From contig CAYUIK010000089.1 of the NCBI GenBank assembly GCA_964444805.1, forward strand, positions 1 to 10,343: a DNA stretch of 10,343 nt, in the 5' to 3' direction. The position numbers were made by a program, and so were the translations under genes. The notes beneath the pieces were generated by a model. That model was not told the origin of the DNA. It did not search any database and worked only from the letters and a program-made list of their open reading frames with translations. The stretch is from RECG01 sp964444805 (GTDB lineage Bacteria > Bacillota_I > Bacilli_A > Acholeplasmatales > Acholeplasmataceae). Within the stretch, counting starts at the first letter, position 1. Every line of letters begins with the position of its first letter. This document shows, in pieces, positions 1-6,226 of this stretch.

Positions 1-24
1 GTGGCAAGCCGATCGGCTTGCCAC
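1..24. repeat. Perfect 24-bp palindrome with GATC centre
   Basis: Bases 1-10 (GTGGCAAGCC) are the exact reverse complement of bases 15-24, and the four bases between them are GATC. As RNA this is a 10-bp GC-rich stem with a 4-nt loop. No T-run follows, so it is not a complete intrinsic terminator as seen here. It overlaps the possible gene tail at 2-79, and the window edge hides its left context. Confidence 0.7.
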
Positions 25-79
25 AGCCCTTGCTGATCTGTTTGGCTTCGAATGGAAGGTTGCGAACATCGAACCTTGA
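2..79 (+). CDS. Possible C-terminal tail of an upstream gene, cut by the window edge
   Basis: An open frame runs from the window edge to a TGA at 77-79 and encodes about 25 residues ending in LFGFEWKVANIEP. The residues look like an ordinary protein C-terminus (an Ala/Leu-rich helix followed by a short polar end), and the codons resemble those of the neighbours. The protein family is not recognisable from so short a piece. A perfect 24-bp palindrome lies inside this frame at 1-24, so the stretch might instead be an intergenic stem. The call is tentative. Confidence 0.35.
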   Translation, partial: WQADRLATALADLFGFEWKVANIEP

Positions 80-154
80 AATCGCTGACGTCTATCAACA
101 AAGCATGCTCTGTGTTTTGGTAGGGTCATTGCTTTTCATAGTCGATTGACGAAA

Positions 155-164
155 AAAGGAGGTG
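155..164 (+). promoter_or_regulatory. Strong Shine-Dalgarno that sets a TTG start
   Basis: AAAGGAGGTG matches the 16S anti-SD almost fully and sits 5 nt before TTG 170 (7 nt counted from GGAGG). It decides the start of the phosphodiesterase gene in favour of TTG 170 over the in-frame TTG at 146. Confidence 0.85.
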
Positions 165-169
165 AAACC

Positions 170-2005
170 TTGAAGAAACACGCCATCCAACTCTTTCATA
201 CGATCACGTTTAATATCCAGCCACTCATGTATTTCGAATTCCTCTATCGAATGATCGGTCTTTTCATCGTTTTTCCTTTTTTCACTGTACTGTTCTATTT
301 GTCGATCCCTCTGGCGGGATACGAATATGTGACCAATCTTCAAATCGTCGACTATGTTTTGAAGCCCACGACAATTCTCATTTTAGTCGTGATGCTCATC
401 GTTTTGGGTATCTATGTCGTTATTGAAATGTGCTTTCTAAACGTGCTCTTTCATTTTTCTCTAATCAAGGAGAAAGTGACATTGAAAGATCTCGTCGGAA
501 TTGGTACGATGACCGTTTTGCGTCTCGCAAAGCGGTACAAAGTCATGGTGATCGTGCCGGCAATCATAATTTTCGTCACGATCGAACTCGCCCACATTTC
601 TCAACTCGCTACCTTTTTGAAAATACCGGACTATGCGTTCGACTACCTTAGATCGCTTTCCTGGTTTCCCTATCTTCTCGCACTATCGGTTCCGGTATTC
701 ATTGTTCTTTTCCAGCAATCCATGTACACCAACCATCTCATGATCTTTGATCATGTCTCGCTTCGAGGTGTACTCAGAGACCAACGAACGATGTTGAAAG
801 GATCACGGATTAGGGTTGCAATCGAGTTCGTCTTGCTCAATGTTCTTTTGAACATCATCTTCTTTATCTTTTACGGTCTATCCATCATGCTCGTGGCTGG
901 ATTTATCGCTTTGACAAGGGGACAGACCGTCGTGTTGGCTTACCTTCTGACAGCACTGCACAGCATCTATGTCATCATCGGGTTTGTTTCGACGATGTTG
1001 CTTTTTCCGATCAACTTCGCATTGATCAGCGTATGGTTTCATGAGAAGAAAATCGGTGATTTTCGAAAGGTGTTCGATCTTCCTCATGCGTTTCGCCGAA
1101 TCAAACTTCCTTTCCGGCCGAAAGTCTTAAAGCGTACGATCGTCTTTTTCGCCTTTGTTCTCGTGTTGGTCAACGGTGTTACCGTTTATGCCTGGATCAA
1201 TGAAGCGCGCGTTCCCGTTCAGATTCTCAACTATCCCCGTATTATCGCCCATCGGGGTTCATCGGAGGCCGCACCGGAAAACACGCTTGCAGCAATCGAA
1301 CTCGGACTAGAGGAAGGCGCGGATGCGATCGAGTTCGACGTTCGTCTAACGAAAGACGGCGTCCCCGTTCTCATGCATGATCGGACGCTGTTACGGACGA
1401 CGGATGTATCGGATGTGATCTATGTCAAAGATGTTACCTATCAAGAGCTCACGGAACTCGATGCCGGTAGTTGGCATTCCCAAGAATACGTTGGTGAACG
1501 CGTACCGACGCTCGAAGAAGCCTTACTTTTGACACAAGGTCGAGCAAAAGCCTATGTCGAACTGAAAGTCGAGAGCGACGTCCTCGAAGCTGAAGTCATC
1601 CGACTGATAGAAACATACGATATGATGGAAGAAGTAAACCTATTGTCATTTAAGAGCAGACAGCTTAGACGGATCAAAGCCTTGAATGACGAGGTCGAAA
1701 CGACGCTTCTAATGAGTGCTTTTTTGGGTGATGTCAGTGTTTTAGTCGACTATGGTCACGTCGATCATTTCGGATTCGATGTTCGTTTCGCCTTGGACAA
1801 TCAATCGATCATTCGCAGACTGCAAGAAGAGAACCGAACCGTCTACGTTTACACGGCGAATACGAGCGCCTATATCGAACGCGTGACCGAACTCGGTGTT
1901 GACGGAATCATCACCGATCGCGTCATTACGGCGCGCGAGGCTTCCTATGGTATGAAAGTCAGCGCGGGTCTGACACGTTTACTCGAAGAACTGTTTCGCA
2001 GGTAA
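170..2005 (+). CDS. Membrane-anchored glycerophosphodiester phosphodiesterase
   Basis: The protein has 611 residues. Residues 1 to about 350 hold roughly seven hydrophobic segments (near 28-50, 66-90, 127-143, 167-182, 220-250, 255-290 and 323-343), as in the membrane domain often fused to this enzyme in Gram-positive bacteria. Residues 357-600 form a GDPD TIM barrel: HRGSSEAAPENT starts with H361-R362, the metal pair is E388-F-D390, the second catalytic His is in LMHD (H403), then come an ELK strand and a C-terminal DGIITD. The family hydrolyses glycerophosphodiesters to glycerol-3-phosphate and an alcohol; a membrane-derived lipid or teichoic-acid fragment as substrate is inference. I chose the TTG at 170 because AAAGGAGGTG (155-164) precedes it at ideal spacing; the upstream in-frame TTG at 146 would lie before that site. 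No convincing promoter is seen in 80-150. Confidence 0.93.
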   Translation: MKKHAIQLFHTITFNIQPLMYFEFLYRMIGLFIVFPFFTVLFYLSIPLAGYEYVTNLQIVDYVLKPTTILILVVMLIVLGIYVVIEMCFLNVLFHFSLIKEKVTLKDLVGIGTMTVLRLAKRYKVMVIVPAIIIFVTIELAHISQLATFLKIPDYAFDYLRSLSWFPYLLALSVPVFIVLFQQSMYTNHLMIFDHVSLRGVLRDQRTMLKGSRIRVAIEFVLLNVLLNIIFFIFYGLSIMLVAGFIALTRGQTVVLAYLLTALHSIYVIIGFVSTMLLFPINFALISVWFHEKKIGDFRKVFDLPHAFRRIKLPFRPKVLKRTIVFFAFVLVLVNGVTVYAWINEARVPVQILNYPRIIAHRGSSEAAPENTLAAIELGLEEGADAIEFDVRLTKDGVPVLMHDRTLLRTTDVSDVIYVKDVTYQELTELDAGSWHSQEYVGERVPTLEEALLLTQGRAKAYVELKVESDVLEAEVIRLIETYDMMEEVNLLSFKSRQLRRIKALNDEVETTLLMSAFLGDVSVLVDYGHVDHFGFDVRFALDNQSIIRRLQEENRTVYVYTANTSAYIERVTELGVDGIITDRVITAREASYGMKVSAGLTRLLEELFRR

Positions 2006-2008
2006 AAG

Positions 2009-2028
2009 AGACGAATGCATGTTCGTCT
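2009..2028 (+). terminator. Weak intrinsic terminator after the phosphodiesterase
   Basis: AGACGAA (2009-2015) pairs perfectly with TTCGTCT (2022-2028) across a 6-nt loop, starting 3 nt after the stop codon. Only TT follows the stem before a G, so the U-tract is poor and read-through into the nicotinamidase gene is possible. Confidence 0.5.
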
Positions 2029-2056
2029 TTGCTGTGGGAAAAGGATTTACTAAAAT
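2029..2056 (+). promoter_or_regulatory. Candidate promoter for the nicotinamidase gene
   Basis: A TTGCTG hexamer (2029-2034) and TAAAAT (2051-2056) are 16 bp apart, giving a leader of about 23 nt that keeps the TGGAGG ribosome site. The same TAAAATAGA string occurs in the lipoprotein promoter near 6191. The TATAAT at 2068-2073 is a better hexamer but would start the transcript inside the ribosome binding site, so I favour this one. Confidence 0.45.
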
Positions 2057-2085
2057 AGAGCCCACGATATAATTTGGAGGTTATC

Positions 2086-2607
2086 ATGAAAAAGTGTTTA
2101 CTGGTTATCGATTATCAAAAGGACTTCGTGACGGGTGCCTTGGGATTTCCCAAGGCGAAGACGCTTGCTTACGGCATCCGTAACATGATCAACGATTTCA
2201 AACGCCAGGGTCATGATGTGATCTATACGTTCGATACGCATGATGAAACCTATCTGCAAACGCAGGAAGGAAAGAAACTTCCGATCGAGCATTGTATCAA
2301 AGGAACTGACGGTCACCGCTTGGAACCGCACATCGAAGCGTTGAAAACGGATGAAGACGTGTCTTTTGAAAAGGGTGCTTTCGGGTCGCTCGAACTCGGA
2401 TCTTATTTGCGGAAGACGTGCTATGATACGGTCGAATGTGTCGGTCTAGTGACCAATATGTGTGTTCTTTCGAACGCGGTAATCGCGAAGGCTGCGCTCC
2501 CCGAGGCGCGAATCATCATCCATCAGGATCTCTGTGCGAGTTTCGACGATGAGCTCCATGATGCCGCGATCCGGACGATGGAAAGCATGCAGATGGAAAT
2601 CGTATGA
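2086..2607 (+). CDS. pncA: Nicotinamidase / isochorismatase-family cysteine hydrolase
   Basis: The 173-residue protein carries the full nicotinamidase pattern. The Asp of the triad is D9 in VIDYQKDF, the Lys is K96 in FEKGAFGS, and the nucleophile is C126 in TNMCVLSNA, preceded by the V122-T123 cis-peptide position. Metal ligands are expected at D50 and H52 (FDTHDE) and H69 in PIEHCIKGTDG, a segment typical of PncA rather than of other isochorismatase-fold enzymes. The reaction is nicotinamide to nicotinate plus ammonia, feeding NAD salvage in the cytoplasm. The length is a little under the 180-210 residues common in the family, because the C-terminus is short. I chose ATG 2086 because TTGGAGG lies 5-6 nt upstream; the in-frame TTG at 2074 is part of that site. 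It stands alone, 12 bp from the convergent thpR, with no clear terminator between them. Another amide substrate remains possible. Confidence 0.88.
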   Translation: MKKCLLVIDYQKDFVTGALGFPKAKTLAYGIRNMINDFKRQGHDVIYTFDTHDETYLQTQEGKKLPIEHCIKGTDGHRLEPHIEALKTDEDVSFEKGAFGSLELGSYLRKTCYDTVECVGLVTNMCVLSNAVIAKAALPEARIIIHQDLCASFDDELHDAAIRTMESMQMEIV

Positions 2608-2619
2608 ACAAAGCATGAC

Positions 2620-3156
2620 TTAGAATCGCTTTTCGTGCAAGATGGTATAAACAGGACCTTGTTTTGTCAGTGTTGACTGAAACAATTCGATGCGGTCGAT
2701 CGTCACGTTTATCGCCTTCATCTCGTCATTTAACCGCGAAAGTGCACATGAATCCGGCAAAATTGCGTTGCGAGCGATCGTCACATGCGGATGATAGGGC
2801 CTTTCGTCAACCGAAAAACCGTATCGTTTCAGCTCTAATCGTAACGCTTTTTCAAGCGAGAAAAGCGTCATATCCGGCTGTATGTTCAGATAGAACGTAT
2901 CGCCTTTCCGTCTCCCCTTAAAAGCGGATATGCTCTTGATGTCCAGTTCGAAAGGCTTGCCGCTGACGGCATCCATGGCGGCTTTGACCATGGGCAGACG
3001 CTCGGGATTCGTGTCACCTAAAAAAACGAGTGTTACATGGAAATGGTTGCGTTTCGTTGTTCGACCATGAGTCATGTATTGCTCGAATGATTCAATGATT
3101 TCTTCGATTCGATCGGATACGTCCGAGGAAAAAGAAAACGCGATGAAAAGACGCAC
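2620..3156 (-). CDS. thpR: RNA 2',3'-cyclic phosphodiesterase (2'-5' RNA ligase family)
   Basis: The protein has 178 residues, typical for the LigT/ThpR branch of the 2H phosphoesterase superfamily. Both catalytic HxT motifs are present: H40-V-T-L in HFHVTLVFLG and H124-V-T-I in YHPHVTIAR. The N-terminus MRLFIAF is the usual first strand of the family. Such enzymes open 2',3'-cyclic phosphates on RNA and can join or split 2'-5' linkages in vitro; their cellular role is poorly defined. I chose GTG 3156 because AGGAG lies 9 nt upstream and the product then begins exactly at RLFIA. A TTG at 3165 would abut the Shine-Dalgarno. The gene is transcribed divergently from mscL and converges on the nicotinamidase gene. 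No clear promoter was found. Confidence 0.9.
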   Translation of the reverse strand: MRLFIAFSFSSDVSDRIEEIIESFEQYMTHGRTTKRNHFHVTLVFLGDTNPERLPMVKAAMDAVSGKPFELDIKSISAFKGRRKGDTFYLNIQPDMTLFSLEKALRLELKRYGFSVDERPYHPHVTIARNAILPDSCALSRLNDEMKAINVTIDRIELFQSTLTKQGPVYTILHEKRF

Positions 3157-3250
3157 ATGGATCAACTCCTGTAACCATGATACTAAGCGAATATTAAAAC
3201 GATAGGATCATCGCCAAAGCGTATTGATAAGAACATCATTCAATTCATAG

Positions 3251-3280
3251 AAAGGAGTGGCACGAACGTGCCGATTAATT
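3251..3280 (+). promoter_or_regulatory. mscL ribosome binding site split by a hairpin
   Basis: AAAGGAG (3251-3257) is the only good Shine-Dalgarno before mscL, but it ends 23 nt before ATG 3281. Between them GGCAC (3259-3263) and GTGCC (3268-3272) form a perfect 5-bp stem with loop GAAC. If that 14-nt hairpin folds, the remaining distance is 1 + 8 = 9 nt, a normal spacing. Known precedents exist in phage T4 mRNAs where a hairpin brings the site and the start together. The pairing is seen directly; the effect on translation is inference. Confidence 0.55.
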
Positions 3281-3739
3281 ATGAAAACATGGATCAATGA
3301 CTTCAAAAAATTTCTGAAACGGGGGAACGTTCTCGATCTGGCGGTTGCTGTTGTGATCGGTGCCGCTTTCGGCCGAATCGTGACGAGCTTCGTCAAAGAC
3401 ATTCTAACGCCGATACTAAGTTTGATCATCGGTGAGAGCGGGTTCAATAATTACAAGTACGTGATTACACCGGCAGATGAGTCGCTCGGCATTGCCGAAA
3501 ACGCGATTAACTATGGTACATTCTTCCAAAACATTTTTGACTTTTTTGTCGTTGCTTTGATTATTTTTCTGATCATTCATGCCTTTAACAAGGCCTACGA
3601 ACGTGCCAACAAACGTCGGATCGCCGAAGAAAAGCGAATACAACAGATCAAAGAACAGGAAAAAAAGGCTACACCGAAACAACCAACGATCGAAGATCTT
3701 TTGACCGATATCAAGAAACTTTTGGAGAACAAGGTCTGA
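3281..3739 (+). CDS. mscL: Large-conductance mechanosensitive channel MscL
   Basis: The 152-residue product matches MscL throughout. There is an amphipathic N-terminus (KTWINDFKKFLKRGNVLDLA), then TM1 with AVAVVIGAAFGRIVTSFVKD near 17-40 holding the small-residue pore constriction. A short periplasmic loop contains GFNNYKYVITP, TM2 lies near 77-100 (FFVVALIIFLIIHAFNKAY), and a charged linker leads to a C-terminal helix, TIEDLLTDIKKLLENK, that forms the pentamer's cytoplasmic bundle. The channel opens under membrane tension during osmotic downshock and releases solutes. Length is within the usual 120-155. ATG 3281 fits the family N-terminus; GTG 3257 would add eight residues (MARTCRLI) and overlaps the Shine-Dalgarno, so I rejected it. 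The gene is monocistronic, and I see no convincing terminator between it and the convergent AmmeMemo gene. Confidence 0.96.
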   Translation: MKTWINDFKKFLKRGNVLDLAVAVVIGAAFGRIVTSFVKDILTPILSLIIGESGFNNYKYVITPADESLGIAENAINYGTFFQNIFDFFVVALIIFLIIHAFNKAYERANKRRIAEEKRIQQIKEQEKKATPKQPTIEDLLTDIKKLLENKV

Positions 3740-3822
3740 TCGTGAATGTTCATGTCGTTTTACCGGGGGATAAAAGGTTCTTGTAAGATCTAATCATTTT
3801 CACGTTTTTCTTGATGCGCATA

Positions 3823-5163
3823 TCATGTATGACGGATGACTTCGAAGCGCTCCATTTTAAAGGGTTCGTCTTCGGATATCCCGGCTTTCATAAGGGCGAT
3901 TTCTAGTTGTGATTCCGCTGTTTCAACGGATTCGATGCGAGGAAGAAGAAGTCCTTTTTTCGGACCACGTGATACGATGATTCCGTATCGATTGACATCG
4001 TGATCTTGAATCGATTCGAGTGGCTCAGGAGGACCGAGAATATCGACGCTCAGATCGATCTGATCCATTTCATCGAGCGTGACCGGAGCGAAACGAGGAT
4101 CATGGATAGCGGCAGCTACGGCATTGTCGATGATCTCTTTCGCAAGATGTTCTTTCGTAGGAGCAATCGTTCCCATGCATCCGCGTAATCGCCCGTGTTT
4201 TTTGAGTGAAACGAAAACACCGGCTTTTTTGGAAAGCATCGCGGGTGTCGCAATCGATGACTCTTTCAAGGTTGTTCGGTTGGTCAGGTAGTGCATAATC
4301 GATTCTTTTGCAAGGGCTACGTAAGGATTCTTGGCACGACTCTTTTTTGTGTTCGTTTGGTCTTTTGGAACCTTAAAGCTCGCCATGGCATAGCCAACAC
4401 CGAATGGACCTTCATAGGATTCGAGCGTCGATTTCATATCCAATGAATCGATCGCGCCGGCGAGAATCTGAAAAGAAGACAGACCGCAAGGTTTCGCGCG
4501 TCTGATCATGCGTTCCTCCATATTAAAAAGTGCACGAAGATCGTTATTCTGAATCGCCGCAACGACATAACGATCGAAGGTCGGACCTTCCTCGGCAAAG
4601 CCGTAAGGACCACTCGGCTTAAGGACATGCGAGAGGTCGCCACTGGCGACTAATACGACATCCTCACCATATTCGAATATCGCTTTTTGAATGGTCTTTC
4701 CATAAGAGAAATGGTCATCTGAAGATCGCATAGAAGGAGCAAGCCTTACGATCGAATAGTCCTTTGCATAGCGATTGATAAAATGGAGTGGGACCATCGT
4801 GGCATGGTCCAATTCAGGATGCGGCTCAACGCTTCTAAAGGCAGGAATGTTGTTTTGTTTCGCCTGATTCTCGATCCGATCTATGAGTTTTTCATCATAG
4901 GATACGCGGAAAGAAACGTGTGGTGCTCCAAACATTCGAAAGTCACCGCAGGCTTTCTGTCCGGGTGAAATGTGAAAGAAATCATCGTTGATCAGAGCAT
5001 GTGGCGATATGATGACGATCGTCTTAGGCTTGATCAGGGCGATCTCCTGGGCGATTCGGTGATACGCATCGATCGTCTTTTGAATCTTTTTTTCTTCACC
5101 CTGACCGATTTCTGCGATGATCAAGGGCGGGTGACAGACGATGTAAGCAGCTTTCAATGACAT
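3823..5163 (-). CDS. AmmeMemoRadiSam fusion: Memo (LigB-like) + AMMECR1
   Basis: The 446-residue protein joins two families. Residues 1 to about 265 are Memo-like, of the class III extradiol dioxygenase (LigB) fold, with conserved histidines at H11 (CHPPL), H55 (SPH), H120 (LDHATMVPL) and H179 (SGDLSH). Residues about 278-446 are AMMECR1, marked by LRGCMGT (C329), DPRF (355-358) and GLLLPR (404-409). The family is the protein B plus protein A pair of the AmmeMemoRadiSam group, co-conserved in bacteria and archaea with a radical SAM enzyme; its biochemical role is unresolved. Here that partner lies directly upstream, 14 bp away. I chose ATG 5163 because AAGGAG, which spans the partner's stop codon region, lies 9 nt upstream; an earlier in-frame TTG at 5181 overlaps that stop. 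It is presumably co-transcribed from the promoter at 6111-6139. Confidence 0.92.
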   Translation of the reverse strand: MSLKAAYIVCHPPLIIAEIGQGEEKKIQKTIDAYHRIAQEIALIKPKTIVIISPHALINDDFFHISPGQKACGDFRMFGAPHVSFRVSYDEKLIDRIENQAKQNNIPAFRSVEPHPELDHATMVPLHFINRYAKDYSIVRLAPSMRSSDDHFSYGKTIQKAIFEYGEDVVLVASGDLSHVLKPSGPYGFAEEGPTFDRYVVAAIQNNDLRALFNMEERMIRRAKPCGLSSFQILAGAIDSLDMKSTLESYEGPFGVGYAMASFKVPKDQTNTKKSRAKNPYVALAKESIMHYLTNRTTLKESSIATPAMLSKKAGVFVSLKKHGRLRGCMGTIAPTKEHLAKEIIDNAVAAAIHDPRFAPVTLDEMDQIDLSVDILGPPEPLESIQDHDVNRYGIIVSRGPKKGLLLPRIESVETAESQLEIALMKAGISEDEPFKMERFEVIRHT

Positions 5164-5177
5164 CGATTTCAACTCCT

Positions 5178-6050
5178 TCAAAATACATTTCCGATATGAA
5201 TCGTCTTAATACCGAAACGCTTGCCGATCCGATAGGCGAGATCGAGCGTTTCTCGCGGTGTCGGCTTCCTGTCTTGCATTTTCCAGGCGGGATGAAAGCG
5301 CGAGATGTGCCACGGTATGTCCTTACCGAGACGCGTCGCGATTGCTTCGGCGATCGCTTCTAACTGACTTTCCTGATCATTGATCGCGGGAATGATCAGT
5401 GTGGTGATCTCTAAGTGAATGCCGGACTGAACGATCGTTTCCATGTTTTTCATGATGGGTTCGATGCTTCCGTTGCAATATGTACGATAAACACCGAGAT
5501 CGCCTTTATAGTCGATGTTAACGGCATCAAGATCAGGCATGATGGTAGCGAGTGCCTCGGGTGTCATGTAACCATTGGAAACCCAAACGTTTTTCATCCC
5601 GTGCTTTTTGGCCTCTTTCATCGTGTCGAGGGCATATTCGATGAATACGGTCGGTTCACTATACGTATAAGAGATGATTTTGATGCCGTATGATCGAGCT
5701 TTTTGAATGTGATCTTGTGGTGACATCTCTATCCCGATCATCGATTTCTGGTCGCTTGAAACCTGTGAGATCCGGTAATTTTGACACCAGGGGCAACGCA
5801 TGTTGCACCCGACAGCGGCCATCGAATAAGTCTTAGATCCGGGATGAAAGTGGTAGAGGGGTTTTTTTTCGACTGGATCGATGTTCCAAGCGGCCGTTAA
5901 TCCGTAATTGAGAGAATAGAGTGTTCCGCCCCGGTTTTCTCGAACATTGCAGACGCCGCGCTTACCCTCATGAATGACGCAGCGCAAATTGCACGCATTG
6001 CAGCGTACCCGTTTTTGATCGAGTCGATCGTATAAAATCGCTTCTTTCAT
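5178..6050 (-). CDS. AmmeMemoRadiSam system radical SAM enzyme
   Basis: The 290-residue protein has the radical SAM cluster motif CxxxCxxC at C82, C86 and C89 (GCNMRCPWCQNYRISQ). It is preceded by the family-specific DPVEKKPLYHFHPGS (58-72) and an N-terminal cysteine set, C17, C20, C24 and C34 (CNACNLRC then GVCNVREN), that may bind a metal or second cluster. Later come a YSEPTVF strand and a substrate-side HISRFHP segment. The enzyme is expected to bind a 4Fe-4S cluster and cleave S-adenosylmethionine; its substrate is unknown. The C-terminus stops at HIGNVF, where relatives known to me continue with a CPxCG-containing tail, so it is shorter than the usual 320-340 residues. It is the first gene of the operon, with ATG 6050 after a modest AGGA site 12 nt upstream. 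Confidence 0.93.
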   Translation of the reverse strand: MKEAILYDRLDQKRVRCNACNLRCVIHEGKRGVCNVRENRGGTLYSLNYGLTAAWNIDPVEKKPLYHFHPGSKTYSMAAVGCNMRCPWCQNYRISQVSSDQKSMIGIEMSPQDHIQKARSYGIKIISYTYSEPTVFIEYALDTMKEAKKHGMKNVWVSNGYMTPEALATIMPDLDAVNIDYKGDLGVYRTYCNGSIEPIMKNMETIVQSGIHLEITTLIIPAINDQESQLEAIAEAIATRLGKDIPWHISRFHPAWKMQDRKPTPRETLDLAYRIGKRFGIKTIHIGNVF

Positions 6051-6110
6051 AAGATATCCGTCCTATCGAATGATTCAATGACGTTTAGTCACAACGTGTC
6101 TTTCGTCTTT

Positions 6111-6139
6111 ATCATACCATGAATGATTTCGTATGTAAA
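6111..6139 (-). promoter_or_regulatory. Promoter of the AmmeMemoRadiSam operon
   Basis: On the minus strand TTTACA (6134-6139) and TATGAT (6111-6116) are exactly 17 bp apart, and a TGG directly before TATGAT gives an extended -10. Transcription would begin near 6104, leaving a leader of about 50 nt. It faces away from the lipoprotein promoter at 6188-6196. Confidence 0.75.
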
Positions 6140-6187
6140 AAAACGAATGCCTCGACCACGTCGTTGGCCTTAAACGGGCAGATACTA

Positions 6188-6196
6188 TGGTAAAAT
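6188..6196 (+). promoter_or_regulatory. Extended -10 promoter of the lipoprotein gene
   Basis: TGG plus TAAAAT forms an extended -10. No good -35 hexamer stands 16-18 bp upstream (CCTTAA at 17 bp is poor), so recognition would lean on the extended element. The leader to ATG 6227 is about 24 nt and contains the AAGAGGGTG ribosome site. Confidence 0.55.
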
Positions 6197-6226
6197 AGAA
6201 CTAAACCAAGAAAAGAGGGTGTAAAA

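Noticed and set aside
878..1087. Antisense ORFs within the phosphodiesterase, nicotinamidase, radical SAM and antiporter genes
   Set aside because: They lie opposite well-supported genes, lack ribosome sites, and their products show no family features.
2068..2073. Perfect TATAAT just before the nicotinamidase gene
   Set aside because: A start 6-7 bp downstream would fall at the end of the TTGGAGG ribosome site and remove it; a -10 at 2051-2056 leaves the site intact. It cannot be fully excluded.
3257..3280. GTG start giving an eight-residue N-terminal extension of MscL
   Set aside because: The GTG overlaps the Shine-Dalgarno itself, and MARTCRLI is foreign to MscL N-termini, which begin close to KTWINDFKKF.
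3741..3809. CGTGAA (3741-3746) pairing with TTCACG (3799-3804) followed by T5 as an mscL terminator
   Set aside because: The loop would be 52 nt with little inner pairing, too weak for a supported terminator.
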